From: Chenopodium formosanum
Lineage: Eukaryota > Streptophyta > Magnoliopsida > Caryophyllales > Amaranthaceae
NCBI GenBank assembly: GCA_024500155.1
Contig: CM044867.1
Location: forward strand, 29,089,632-29,153,631
DNA length: 64,000 nucleotides
Reading direction: 5' to 3'
In this document: positions 34,873 to 49,300 of the stretch, piece after piece
Layout of the letters: every line of letters begins with the position of its first letter
Position numbering within the stretch: the first letter of the stretch is position 1
Translations under genes and position numbers: made by a program
Notes under the pieces: model-generated
Told to the model about the DNA's origin: nothing
What the model saw: the letters and a program-made list of their open reading frames with translations, nothing else
The model's database searches: none

Positions 34873-35339
34873 CTCAGAAGATGTATCAATGGAGGAGAGA
34901 AAGCTCAGAAGCCGCTTCAATGGAGAATTTAGAGTACGCTTAAAATGGGGGAGAAAGAAAGGGGGTGCAGCGTAAAAGTAAAAAGCTCAACAGAAAAGAA
35001 AATTTAAATCAAGAGAGGAAGATTAGGACACGCGTTGACGGCTTGACTCATATAATCTCGACTTTCAGATCTAAAGTACAAGCACGACTATGCATTTTTG
35101 TAAATAAATCAACAATAATACATTAATACTTAATTTACAATTTTACGATAAACTTGTATTTTCTTCGCCCTAGTTTATTTTAATGAAAAGCGAACGAATT
35201 TTATTTTCCTAATGGTATGTTCGTAAATAAATAGTGTTGGAAATTATGTATGAGATTGAAGATATGAGTTTCTTTTGTTAAATGGAGCATAACATGGGTG
35301 AAATAACGTCATTAACGGAGTTACATTGATTGTATTAAC

Positions 35340-35525
35340 TTGGAGCTTGAGCTTTCATCTTCTTCAACCCCACGTCCCCACCCCACCTTCCACCGACACC
35401 ACTATTTAAGTTTTAACTCCGTTGAAGGAGCTCGACCTTTCATCTTCTTCATTCCCAGTTTCCCACCCACCTTCCACCGATACCACTATTTCCAACATCA
35501 TCTTCTTCGTCTCCACCTTCTATGA
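35340..35525. repeat. about 90-bp direct duplication
   Basis: TTTCATCTTCTTCA...CCACCTTCCACCGA-ACCACTATTT occurs twice in succession. The small frame across it is not convincing as a gene. Confidence 0.6.
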
Positions 35526-35839
35526 CACCATCTTCTTTGTCCCACTGACAACACCACCATGTTTTTCAGCTTCGGCACCAAATTAAACGAAAAACCGTAT
35601 CAAAAAGGGTGAAATTGTTCATATGGACCTTGTGATGAGGTTTGAAATGATACAAATCAAACATAAATGAGTCAATATTTAAAAATATTTTGGTTATCTT
35701 TCATAGATATAATTCATATCTTAAAATAAAATAGTGGTCACTTTTTTTTAAAAAAAAGAGGAGCTTACCCAAGTTTTGAACAAGCAAACAAGCTGCTGAT
35801 AAGTATTCTATCGTTTGAGCATTGGTTTATGGAGTTGAT

Positions 35840-36551
35840 TTCAAGTTTAGAAGGTCTAAGGATTGGAAGGGTTTAGCTTCTTTGGTTTGCGTTCTTTGGG
35901 CTATTTGGCTAGCTCAAAATCAGATCATTTTAACACATGCCCTTCACTCTCCGGTTACGATTTTCCACATTTCGGAGGTCTAGATGATGCGTTGCTAGAA
36001 AGCTGGGGTTTTTTTACTAAACAACATATTGTTCCACATCAGCTTCGCTTTTCTCTTTGGTTCCTAACTTTGGGTGCTTGTGTGGTTCTACTACTCATTC
36101 TCTTTATTTCTACTTAATTTTCGATGATGCATGGGATTCTCGAGATAAAGCTACAGGGACAGGCTGAATTTTCCGTGGTATTCAGTTTGCAGAGGTTTTA
36201 GAGGGTGGTTCAAGAGCTTGTTGATCTTCTCTTCAAGCGTGTTTTATGAGCTCTTCAAGCTGCAAGACGACGGGGGTACCTCCGTCTTCTTATTTACACA
36301 AACAACACTGTCCTTGTTTTCCTTCGGTGTTGCTCTTGCTCGGATGATATCTCGCGCGCTAGGCTATTGCGGGATATTCGCACTGCTCGTTTACCTTTCT
36401 TAGATTGCCAAATTAGGATGGTTTCTCGGGATTGGGTTTCTCTTGCTCATTGGTTGGCTGCGGAAGCCCCTCATCGTAGATTCCTCTTTTGGTCATTCCA
36501 GTTTTCTTTCAATTGTTGCTTTTGTTTTTGTATTTCTTGTCAAAAAAAAAA
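35840..36551 (+). pseudogene. LINE 3' fragment (zf-RVT and RNase H remnants)
   Basis: Two conceptual segments in different frames are recognisable. DWKGLASLVCVLWAIWLAQN near 35854-35913 resembles the zinc-binding region after LINE reverse transcriptases. An RNase H-like part near 36240-36490 includes LLRDIRTARLPFLDCQIRMV and LAHWLAAEAP. Frames are broken by stops. The fragment ends in an A-rich tail (36541-36551), as expected of a 5'-truncated non-LTR insertion. Confidence 0.7.
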
Positions 36552-37310
36552 AGTATTAACTTGTTCAAGCCAACCTCGACTGATAAACAATTTTAAGCTT
36601 TTTTCCGAGCTCATTTGATCATCGCCAAACTAGCTTTAATCGCACTTTGTACAAGTTTTTTTCCGAGCTTATTTGACTATTAACAAACTAGCATTAATCA
36701 CACTCTGTACAAGTGTTTTTCATGAGTGCATCATACAAACATAGCCCAACACAAATTTAGACATAACCTTTCCATGCGTCTGTTGTAATAACTAATAAAT
36801 ACTCCATAATTCATGAGTTAACTAGAAGGTCAACAATAGATTGTATTACTCTTCTATCTCAATTCACTTACCTCATAACCCATTTGCACAAGTTTGTATG
36901 CAAGTAAAAAGTAACATCAAATTGCCAAATTGGTGGATGTGTATAGGTTTTTAACAATCAAAGAAACAATAAAAAAAACTTTTCAATAAGAAAATGAAAC
37001 AAACAATTTGGAATGAAGTTTAACAAAGAGGCCCAAGGAAGCTCAATACTCAATAAATGAAGTAACAATTTTGTAATTCCGAGAAAAGATTTGCTTACAT
37101 TGAACAATTTAACAAGGGGCAAAATTTTACATGGAAAATGAACAGTGACCGAACTGATAATTCACAGGACAACACTATGCTAGTATTGTTATGCATATGG
37201 CATGGTTTACATTAAAGGCCGTCATATGTTACAACTCCTTTCTATGGGTTTTTTAGCAGACTCGATCACTATACTACGTATTTCAGTTCCTTCAGCCAGG
37301 GAGAGAATGC
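36552..37310. other. intergenic between LINE fragment and CTNNBL1
   Basis: Includes a short duplication (TTTTTTCCGAGCT-ATTTGA near 36599-36619 and 36657-36675). The right part is the expected 3'UTR of CTNNBL1. No gene seen. Confidence 0.45.
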
Positions 37311-40300
37311 TCAAAAGGCAGATATAAACTTCTGAATTTTTGACTGCGCCCGTTCTTTCTCCTCTGGTCCGTCAAGGTCTCCAATGTTGTCATGATATTC
37401 CTGATGTTAAGGAAGATGAAATAATAGTTTTATTGATAGAAGAATATTACAAAGCTAAAAGCAAAGAGGAAAATTAATAAAACATTTTTTAGCCAAAAGG
37501 ACAGGTAAATCAATGATAGTATTGCCATTCGCCAGTACAGTCAAAGAAGCAATTCAACAAAGCATTTTTTCAGCCAAAAGGACAGGTAAGTCAATGACAG
37601 TATTGCCATTCGCCAGTACAGTCAATGAAGCAATACAATAGTGTGTAAGAGAAGAAGGGGGGGGGGGGGGGGGGGGGGGGGGGGTTTGTGTGATGAATGA
37701 GGGAGCAAAGTTTTCTGAGCATTTTTGAAAATTTCAAGTAATAGAGATTGTTAAATCCTCTCTCGATCTTTGGTTGTACTGTTTTAGCGTAACAAATTCT
37801 GAGTACAAAGTACGTTGTAGTGGACTGATAGAGAAAAGTTTTGGAGATACAACCTCTTAAAACTGAATTGTTTTCCTAGCATGTTTGAATAAATTAAAAC
37901 AAAGATTGTAATTAGACAAATCCAGAAAGCTAAAAGATCAAATATTTACCTGAAGTATATCCTTAACATCATTTTTCGTGAGCTTATGCTGCTTAAGTAA
38001 AAGTTCAATTCTTCCTCTTATCCGCGAATTCCTGTACAGAGTAAACAGTCAACAACAGAGGTCCCAAACATGAGATATGCGCTACTTTAAAATAACAAAG
38101 ACTACTACGAGGACTTACTCAGAGGTCCACAGATGACCCAATATAACAGCAATCAGCTGCAAGCAAGGCACGGAAAAGAGCATCAGTAACAAAAAAGAAA
38201 ATGTGTTAAAAATAAAAAAATAAAAAATATAAATAAATAAATAAATAAATAAATAAAAAACATCACAAGGACCACAACTGATGCCATGTAACAATAAACC
38301 CAATCCAGTAAGAAACATTAGTTAATAAAGCAGATCAACCTCTTGGCAACATCGCACTTTACAGGAAATGACACCAATCAAATCTAAAGCGTATGCATAA
38401 GGGGATGTTTTCTAATACCATACTATAGGACCTTTTGATACTGACCCAAATACCCAAATACCCAATTACCCCACCCCCTTGCAAGAAAAGAGCGGGTACA
38501 CCAAAACAGAAGCTGAGTTGACACATTAACACTTACAACCTCAAAACTTACGCCAAATAATCTAACAAGCTCACAATTTCAAAATAGTGACAAACTTTAT
38601 TTACAATCGACATCTAGCAGCACACATATTAAGAAAAAAGGTTTTACCTACTCTCCAATTTTATGTATTATAGGTAGTGGGTACTCCTTCAAGATAATTC
38701 CCCGCCATGACTCTATGATCTTGAGAATCCAACAAAGATCAAGATCCTTTTCCAATTCCTGATCATAGGATTTCTAATTTTCCAGGAGATGGAATCACCC
38801 TCTATTCATAAATGTGTGTGTGTGTGTGTGTGTGTTGCGCGCATGTGTGCTAGGAATGAAGCCAGGGAAGATTAGTAGGGTATACTCCACAATAGATAAC
38901 AAGAAAATTAAAAATAACATATTCCAGAAAATGAAACGACTAACTTTCAATGTGCCTCCACCCCAAATGAAGATATGACTAACAAGGATTAAACCTAGCA
39001 TATCATGATGCATGGAGCCAACATGACTGTGAAGCTCTAACCTTGTGACCACCTTTCCATTTGCATTGACTATTGTATTGAATCCGATTGAGAAAGCTGC
39101 CCCCCTCCCCGGTCAAATAAATTTAACAAGTCTTTCATATTACTATTTTTACTCCGTATCAAATTAAGATAGATGAGATATCTCACTATATTTCACAAAT
39201 CAGCACAATTAAAAATAATAATCGTTCTTACCTGGAGTGTGTAGAGACCAGAATCCAACTTCCTATTGTACTTCTCCTCCTCGTTCATCTACAAGATTTT
39301 ATGTGGTTGCAATATCAATATTTAATAACAAGTTATTTCTAAAGAGATAAGTCAGTACACTGACCTCAAAATCATCAAGTTCCATATGGTCCAAGCGTTC
39401 AGCCTCAGCCTTCACTCTATCAGCGTACCTATTGAAATAAATTTTTTTGACATGAATACATAAAACTACTTCTAGTCAAGTTGACAGCACCACATATAGG
39501 CATATAGCAATCAATTGCTAAGCAAGAAAAATACCTCACATAAAGCTCCATAAGCCTGTCTATCTTCTCACACTCACTTTCCACAAATTTGCTTAACAAT
39601 CTCTCTCTTCTAGATCCTCTCAAGATCCCAGCTAGAAAAGGCACAAGAAAAGAATCATTATGTTGTACATGCAATAAAGGAGTAAGGTACTTGAGTATTA
39701 CAAATTGGTTTATTGAATTAATTTTAGCAACATTCTTCTTTGCATTATTTAGGCCTTTGTATTCACCATACAATAGTAGTTTCAGGAAAGATAGGTGCAA
39801 ATATGTTCAATCAGTGGTCAATGAGTTTAGAAAAGGGCAACCAGATAATTTAATAATAAGTAGAGTAGCTGAGTAGGTTCAGACCATAGAAAACAGAAAA
39901 GGACAAAGCCTTGATCATTATGGAAAACAAATTCTTGTTAGAAAGCTACAGTATAATCAAAATCTATAATTCATAGTTAAAGTTCTTCCTCTCAACACAT
40001 ATCTTCTTCTACCTGGAAATGGGAAATGGGCCCACCCTCGGCATTAATGAAATAAATTATGTGGCACTTGCATAATACAATGGAAGTTTATGAAAACCAA
40101 GGGGAATGCTTATTTTTAAACATAAAATTGTAGGATAGAGAGGAACGAGCAGCACTTTCCAACTTTCATTGTTACCTAAACACCTGTGCATTTCAGATTC
40201 CTATAGGACCAATCTTCAATTACTACAGGATGCAATACTCAAAGAACGATACAAGCCATCTCCAACTCCCATGCCCCCAACACACAAGCACAAATGAAAA

Positions 40301-43300
40301 TTCTACAGGTTGTGACCTGCTTATTATCATTTTCCGTCGTCACTCAAATTCCCTTCAAAGCAGATTTCTCAACTCTATAGTGACAATGGGGCCATTTTTT
40401 AATTAAACAAGTGTGATACACTTACAGGGATATTGATAAGACATCTTCACAGCTTCATTAAAATACTTATCCACTACCACAAAATGTGTGGGGACAAGAG
40501 CTTGCCAATTAAATCAAAGATGATTTCTATGTAAAATTCAGGAATCCACATAATTAAAAATATTTGCAGGATTCATTACACCAAATTATCACCATTTGGA
40601 TTGCAGAACCAAACTGGATCGAATCACAAAGAATTACAGAAAACTTTGCGAATGTCAAAATTAACCCTAGATAACAAGAAACTAAAACTTTCTAGGCTCT
40701 ACACTTCTTTGGTTAGCAGCTAAACTCCAGCACCTACTAGAAAATCTAACAGATTACAACATTCATGATTGCTAAAAACATTCATGATATATATATTACA
40801 GTTAGCAAAGGCAGGCAATAGATTGACCAGCTACTAGCCAATTAGCAGAGGAAGGGCAGCAGCTGCTTGCTTTACCATTACTAGCGTTGCATTGAAGAGA
40901 AAGATGCAATATACTAGCTAAGCTCTAACAATGTAACAGTAATGAAATAGCAATAAAAATGGAATCTTTTAGAGGAAAGCTTGGAACTTGATTTAATTGA
41001 ATAATAACGGCTACAAGGTTCTCTACTGCTACTGATATTCTACTTACTACAATACTTCTCTCAACATGACTCCTATTTCATTACTACCACTATATATACC
41101 AAGTTCCCCCTACAAGCAATCCAACCCTAGCAATAAAATGCTTTGTCTTGTTCTGCCAAGAAGGCCTTCACTGCAGTAGTACATTCACCACATTCCATAG
41201 TGGAGCATTAAATCATTTTGTCCTGTTCCGGGGTACTCTGCTGCTGCTGATGGTCTTGTGCTCTGATTTTGTGCCTTCTCTCATATACCCTTATGGGCTG
41301 TTGTGTAGGCTCGACCCGATCCATGACAATACTCCCCCCTAAAACCTTCACCTTGTCCTCAAGGTGGAAGGATGGGAATCGGAGGTCAATAGTCTCATAA
41401 TCCTCCCAAGTAGCCTCAAACTCGGGTAGCTCATGCCACTTAAGGAGCACTTCAATTTTCTGTCTTCTCCCTCCCTCCTTGCGCCTTACTGCCAGCACTC
41501 TCTCTGGTTCAACTACCAGCTCTAAGTCATCTGTGAGCTGGGTAGGAATTGTTGGGTTTACTGGAGCCCCACCTACTGCCTCCTTCAACTGAGACACGTG
41601 GAAGACTGAATGGACCTTGCTTCCCTCTGGTAATTTCAGACGATATGCCACCTTCCCAACCCGCTGCAAAACTTCAAAGGGACCATAATAACGTGCTGCT
41701 AGCTTCTCAAAAGGGCGCCTTGCAATTGATTGTTGCCGATATGGTTGTAGTTTGAGGAAAACCCAATCTCCCACCTTGAACTCTAAATCCCTCCTCTTGC
41801 CATCCGCATTTTCTTTCATAAGCTGCTGGGCCCTGTTAATGTTCATACGCAACTCATCAAGAATCAAATCTCTCTCTTTCAACCCTTCCTCCAAACTCTT
41901 CACCACAGTCGAATTATCCTTCAATTTCCACACCTTTGGGGGATCTCTTCCATATACTACCTTGAATGGGGTCATTTTGGTAGATATATGGGGTGATGTA
42001 TTGTAAGCAAATTCTGCCCAAGGCAGCCAACTTGCCCAATTTTTTGGTTGGTTAGCCACAAAACATCGGAGATACGTTTCAAGGCACCTGTTTACCACCT
42101 CCGTTTGACCGTCGGTTTGGGGGTGGTAGGATGTGCTCCGCTTAAGGTGAGTACCTAGCAATCGAAAAAGCTCCTCCCAGAAAAGACTCATAAAAACCTT
42201 ATCTCGATCCGAGACTATTGATGAGGGAAAGCCGTGCAAACGAACTATCTCCCTTACGAAAGCATCAGCTACCTTAAGGGCATTGAAGGGGTGTTTGAGT
42301 CCCACAAAATGGCTATACTTCGATAAACGATCCACAACCACCATAATCACATTAACACCCTTGGAAAGCGGCAACCCCTCGATAAAATCCATTGAGATTT
42401 CATCCCAAACAACCTCCGGAACAGGCAGAGGTTGCAACAACCCTGCTGCTGCTTGCCCCCTTACTCCTCTGGCAAACTTCGCACATCCGCACATATTCAC
42501 CCACCTTTTTTCTCATCCCAGGCCAAAACCAATCGGTTGCAAGGCGGAGATAAGTTTTTACCTCACCATCATGGCCTCGAATCGGGGTGTCGTGGTATTC
42601 CTCGAGCAATATAGGAATAAACTTCGAATTCTTGGGCACCACCGTTCTTCCCTTGTAAAGAACTCTCCCTCCTACCACGGCATACCCCTTTCTCCCATCT
42701 AACTTGATCTTCAATTCACTCAGCCACGGATCAAGGTTGATCTCATTCTCCAAATCCGCCCAATCTATCACTTGCGTAGAAATTAAAACCCCAAACTGCA
42801 CAGCCCCTTCCCCTTTTCTCGAGAGGGCATCTGCTACTCTATTGGATGGACCCGGTTTGTATTGAATTTCGAAATCCATCCCCATCAATTTACGCATCCA
42901 CTTTTGATATTCACTGTCAACCTCTCTTTGTTGAGTCAAGAAGCGCAAACTCTGCTGATCGGTGCGAATCACAAACCTCCTGCCCAAATGATAATGTCTC
43001 CACTTCATCACGGCTAAACTGATGGCCATTAATTCCTTTTCATAAATGGACTTGGCTTGGTTCCGCACTCCTAACAACTTGCTGAAATAGGCGATTGGCT
43101 TCCCACCTTGCATCATCACAGCCCCTACACCATACCCCGATGCATCCGTTTCTAACACAAACTCTAGCTGAAAATTGGGTAACGCCAAAACAGGGGTTGT
43201 CACCATGGCTGTCTTGAGGGACTCGAACGCTTGAGAAGTTTCCCTGCTCCATCCGAAGCTATCTTTTTTAAGCTGAGAAGTCAGTGGCTTTGCGATTTGA

Positions 43301-46300
43301 GCATAGTGCCTCACAAATTTTCTATAATAGCCGGTGAGTCCGAGAAAACCTCTAAGCTCTTTCAAATTTTTGGGTTCCTGCCAATCCATAATTGCCCTCA
43401 CCTTCTCCAAAACCATAGCAACCCCCCTTTCCGAAATTACATGCCCCAAGTACGCCACCTCTCTCCTTCCAAACTCACACTTCTTTCGATTTGCATATAA
43501 GCTATGCCTTGCTAATGTCTCAAGTACCACTCTAACATGCTCCTTATGCTCCCTCTCTCCTTTGCTATACACTAGTATATCATCAAAAAACACCAACACA
43601 AACCTCCTCAAATAAGGTTTAAAAACCTCGTTCATAAGTGATTGGAAGGTAGCCGGTGCGTTGGTCAATCCGAAAGGCATGACCAAGAACTCGTAGTGCC
43701 CTTCATGTGTACGAAAAGCGGTTTTATGGACATCTTCGGGCTTCACTCGTATTTGATGATATCCGGACTTAAGGTCCAATTTAGTGAACCACTTAGCACC
43801 ATGTAACTCATCTAGTAGTTCATCAATCACCGGAATCGGGAATTTGTCCGGCACCGTCTCCTTATTCAAGGCACGATAATCCACACAAAATCTCTAACTT
43901 CCATCTTTCTTCTTCACCAAAATCACGGGACTAGAAAAAGGGCTTGTGGAAGGTCGGATAATTTCAGCTTGCAACATCTCTTGAATCAACCTCTCGATCT
44001 CATCTTTTGGTATTTGTGGGTATCGGTATGGTCGGACACTCACCGGATTGCTCCCTCCTTTTAACACAATAGCATGCTCATGATTTCTCTTCGGGGGTAG
44101 CCCACTAGGCATCTCAAACACCTTGACAAATTCCTCTAATAATTCGGTCAGGAAGGGTGGGATAGTGTCCTGTTTCCCTGTTCTTCTTTCTTTCCCTCTA
44201 AACCCCCAAATTCCACCCAAACTCCCTGCCTCTCTTTCTTCAAGCTACGGATCATGGCTCTAAAGGAGATTTCTCTCTTCTCAAGTGACGGATCACCAAT
44301 GAGCGTGGCCGGCATCCCCTCGTTCTTGAATTTCATTACATGAGTCTTCCAGTTCGTGGTCACCGCCCCTAACTTCTCTAGCCATTGCACCCCGAGAATC
44401 ACATCCGCACTTCCTAGTTCTAGAGGTAGGAAGTCCTCTTCTATTGCAACTCCTCCATGCAACGCCAATCTCACCCCCTTGCACACTCCTCTTCCTTTAA
44501 TGACTTCACCATTACCCAACGCGACTGAGAACTCACCCCCTTTCGACACCGGAATCGCCTAATCACTCACGAGCTCCACCGCCACAAAATTGTGCGTGGC
44601 ACCAGGGTCTATCATGACCACCACAGATTTTCCGGCCACCTCACCCTTCAATTTCATCGTTTTGGGATTTGAAATTCCGATTACAGAGCATAAGGACATT
44701 CCGACCGCCCCCGATTCTTCCTCTTCCTCCTCGGCTTCTTCTTCTTCTTCTCCGGCCACCAGCAGCACACTCATCTCCCTTCTCCGGCAACGGTGACCGG
44801 CTTCCCACCGTTCGTCACAACGAAAACAGAGGTTCTTCGCCCTCCTCTCTTGCAACTCTGCTTCTGTTAGTCTCCGAGTAAATCGCGTGTTATTGCGGGT
44901 TGAGGAAGATCCAGATGGCCTGTTCACATTAACTGAGCCTTGAGATTCGGGTGGTTTTAATCCGGGTCGGGTCGAACCCGAGTGACTAGGAATCCCATAG
45001 GTTTGAATTAAACCGGATCCTCTATTTTGGGTGGGTGGTATATTGTTGGACTAGTTTTGGGTTGGCTGGTGTTGTTCTGGGAGGCCCAAAATTCCCTCTC
45101 TTGGGCTGACAAACCCGATTCTTCTCCTCAATCCTACTTGCAAGGTGCATGGCTGCTTCTAGATTGAACGGGTTGAGCATCCTTAACTCAGTCTTGACCT
45201 CTCCCTTCAACCCATTGATGAACTGAGCAAGCATAATATTCTCAGGGATACCCTCCAAAGGCGCTGCTAGTTCGATGTATTTTCTCCGATACTCCTCTAC
45301 ACTTCCGATTTGTTCAACAGCTAACCATTGTTCATAGAGCGACCCCGTGTGAGAAGGTCGAAATTCGTGCAGCACCCTTTGTTTCAGGTCGTTCCACCCT
45401 GTCAACGGTCTCCTTTTCTTCTCCCATTGGTACCACTTGAGCGCCGCCCCGTCCATAGCTACCACCGCAGCCTCCAACTTCTCCCTCTCAGTCAATTGAT
45501 AAAATTCGAAAAATACCTCTGCTCTAATGATCCAGTTATCAGGGTCGGTGCCCTCGAACACCGGCATGTCGAGCTTGCGGTGTTTCCACTGCCCCCTGTT
45601 CTCGCCGGAGCCGTCACCACCACCGCCTCCACCAGGCGAGTGGCGGAACTCAAACTCTCCTTCTCCCTGGCCACCGCCTCTCTAGCCCCTCCTTATCGAT
45701 GAACGCACTTCGTTCTCGTCAACACCGTGGTTGTGACTCACCTCGGCATCCAGATTGATCGGTTGAATGACTGGTTGAGGTTGTATTGGCGGCCGGTTTC
45801 CCTGACCTCCGGCGGCATTCCTCTTCACTTCCTCCCGAAATTTGTGATTGTTCTCCCTTTCTACTGCTGCTAGCCGCTCATGTTCAATCCTGAACCTATC
45901 AATCCTCTCCTCCAATCTGGTAGTGGTCCGAGCGAAAGTGTCCTCCATTCTCTTCCGTTCGGCCTCCAGTACCCCCGCCACCGCGGCTTGCACTGCTCTC
46001 TCGATGGTGGATTCTTGAGAGCCGATCTTCTCCGCAATGGTTTTAAGGTGTGTTTCTTGTGCCTCGATCTTTTGTTCAATGGTTTGCAATCTCGACTCCA
46101 CCTCTCCTAGTTTCTCATCCACCGCATCTGCTCGTTGTGATAGCGTGGGTGTCACCATGATCGAACCTGGCTCTGATACCACTTGCAATATACTAGCTAA
46201 GCTCTAACAATGTAACAGTAATGAAATAGCAATAAAAATGGAATCTTTTAGAGGAAAGCTTGGAACTTGATTTAATTGAATAATAACGGCTACAAGGTTC

Positions 46301-49300
46301 TCTACTGCTACTGATATTCTACTTACTACAATACTTCTCTCAACATGCCTCTCCTATTTCATTACTATCACTATATATACCAAGTTCCCCCTACAAGCAA
46401 TCCAACCCTAGCAATAAAATGCTTTGTCTTGTTCTGCCAAGAAGGCCTTCACTGCAGTAGTACATTCACCACATTCCATAGTGGAGCATTAAATCATTTT
46501 GTCCTGTTCCGGGGTACTCTGCTGCTGCTGATGGTCTTGTGCTCTGATTTTGTGTCTTCTCTCATATACCCTAATGGGCTGTTGTGTAGGCTCGACCCGA
46601 TCCATGACAAAAGACTAGAGATTAAAGTAGCCCGTAAATTCAGGTCAGTGCTGATATTAATCTTAAAATCCCATATAACATTGAATCACAGACTCAAACT
46701 AGTCAAACAGAGCTAGTTTCACTTACTGGTCTGACAATACAGAAACAGATGTCCCGTTTTTCTGCTGAAAAGCAAAAATGGCTCATGCAACACAGTGCAA
46801 CCAAGATACACCTCAATCCTAAAGTATAAGCCATGGTGGCACAATAAAACCACACACTTCCCCGCTGCATACAAGCACACAAACACATACAAAGAGAGAG
46901 AGAAGAAAGGGTCGTTGAAAATATTGTTAAAAATCCATCCACAAAAGATATCATCTTTCACAAAGACACAGAGTTATAATTTTAAATGACAAGACAGAAA
47001 TAGCTGATCTGCAGTGTTCAATGATTGAATTCAACATGACAAGGTCATGCCAGAGCTTATTCAGTTCCCTGGAAAAAATTTAACTCACCATTTACAAATT
47101 ACAAAAGAAATTAATTAAGGCATAAAGCAGGAGAATTTGACATGTAACTAATGTAAGCAATTAACTTGCCATCTTACCAAATAATGATGAAATCAGCGAT
47201 ATTACTCGCTCCTCTAACTCCTCCCGAAATCTCTCTTTCTTATGCTTCTTGCTGATTGGTATCTGAAGAATTAAAGAAAAAACACAATAAGATCAAGACA
47301 ATGCTTCTTGTTAATTGGTATCTGGAGAATTAGAGGAAAAAACACAATAAAATCATGACACACATCACCAGAGGGAAGCAGAATTCAAAATCACCACTTA
47401 AGCAACTAATAAAATTCAATTCTTCATTTAGTTGTAATCTGTGTTTTCATTTTTGAAGACAAATTGTCCACTTATTGTTGAGCTCACAGTTTTAGACATT
47501 AATTTAGATAGTATATGACTTTCTCTACCAGGGTAATTCAAATTCATTAAACCAGAAGAAGCAATCTCAACAAAACGAGGAGGAATTACATGGTTCCACA
47601 TCCTTTAGCCATTCTCCCAAGGCTGAAAATGAGCCAAAGTATGAGCTAAATTATTGCCCTCACGTTCAACAAAAGACCAAATAACATGATTAAAGCCAAA
47701 ACAAAGACTTAAAATATCTTCCCTAATCAAATAAAAGGACCTAGTACCAGAAGCTTTCTCACGCAAAGCTTGTATGACTGACAAACAGTCACTCCCCACC
47801 TCCACTCTACTAAGACCCAACTCCAGAGAAATCTTTTACCCCGTTATCACGCCCCTCACTTCAGCCACCATCGGATCCCATTTATCATGGGATCTCATCT
47901 CTATGCTTTAGAGTTTAAAGATAATCATAATAATAGATAGTACTAGAGATCTATGGCATTATGGTTCTCTACAAACATCATTCCAAGGGATGACAAGCAT
48001 CACCATCCATGTGAAGACAAAAAGACACAAAGAGGTTCTAGTTCAAGTTCAAGACTAGCATCTGGAAATCACTCCCCAACACCAAGCTTCTTCAAAGGAT
48101 ACTCAAAACAATAATATCCACATATAATAGAAATTTACAGATCTTTAGCCCAAATAGCAGACCATATTGCACCTCACAGCACTAAAAAATAAAACTCCAA
48201 CAGTAGTCAAACTAAAAAGTAAAAACATATACTTCATATGAAATTCCCTCTTATCAGCAAGTATAGCAGCAACTCAACCATCATCAAAAGCTATGTAAAT
48301 GAATTGCTCGATAAACAACAGGGTGCAATTATGAGGCTTTACCAATGAATTTGACTACATATATATAAATATCATCTGAACAACCATGCATACTACAACA
48401 ATTATTGTACTTTTTGTGAAAGAGAGCAAATTTGATTATAAAACATAAGGGAGAATGAAACTTGCCTTACCCATAAAAGCAGCAAAAGCAGTTTTCAACC
48501 CCAAAACATCCACAAACCGCTCGCAAGCCGGAGGATACTTGGTCATTGCAAAATCAAGAGCCCTAATAGCAGACCCATATGCCAATTTCTTTTGCTTCAT
48601 AATAATAATCATCAATTCCACCCCTTCAGCCTTTACAAACCTCTCCTTATTCTCCAATGGCATCAACAAACAACACAAACAATCAAACAAATTCTCAAGC
48701 ATCTCCTCCTCCTCGGAACTCTTCGGGTCCTTAGACTTATACATAGCTACCGCCTGCAACATCACATCCACCCCATTCATCTGCCCCAACCTCTTCTGAT
48801 TCGCCGTGCTATTCTGCAGCAAAATCGCCAATATCTCCGACGCATACTCCTTATTCCCATCAAATTCCTTCACCTTAATCTTCCCTAACAACCACCTTAA
48901 CAATTTCGTCTTCTCACAAACAATTTCCGACACCTGGGGCTTAACCTCAATCAAATTCTCAAGCGTATCCAACGTCGTATGAATCGCAGCCGCCTCATCA
49001 GGATCACTCTCATTCATCCGCAACAAATTCTGCACAAGCAGTTCCAAAACATTGTTCTCAACCAAATTATCAACCAAAACCCTAGCTGGTTCATCATTAT
49101 CCTCCAAAACATCCTCCTCAGTCAAATCCTGAAGCAGCGAAACAACATCAACTGCAATATCCGTATTGTCATGGTTCAACAACCCAAGAATCGATGAAAT
49201 TGTATTGAGATTGACTAGCTCAGGGTAAAGCTCGGGTGCGGCGGCAAGAACTTTGAGCTTCTGGAGTTCCTCGTGAAGTTCGACCTCGGAATCGGCGAAC

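Larger units (their letters stand above)
40905..46609 (-). mobile_element. Ty3/gypsy chromovirus LTR retrotransposon (defective)
   Basis: A 5,705-bp element in CTNNBL1 intron 2, flanked by AAAGA on both sides (40900-40904, 46610-46614). On the minus strand it reads 5' LTR (46609-46184), primer-binding site, gag, protease, RT/RNase H, integrase with C-terminal chromodomain, polypurine tract, 3' LTR (41328-40905). Short LTRs, small size and the pol-chromodomain order suggest a Reina-like chromovirus. The coding region is broken by stops and frameshifts although the LTRs are almost identical. Confidence 0.92.

Noticed and set aside
48436..48465. Read-through end of CTNNBL1 exon 1 (ASFILPYVL)
   Set aside because: Those codons lie past the GC donor; conserved sequence continues only in exon 2.
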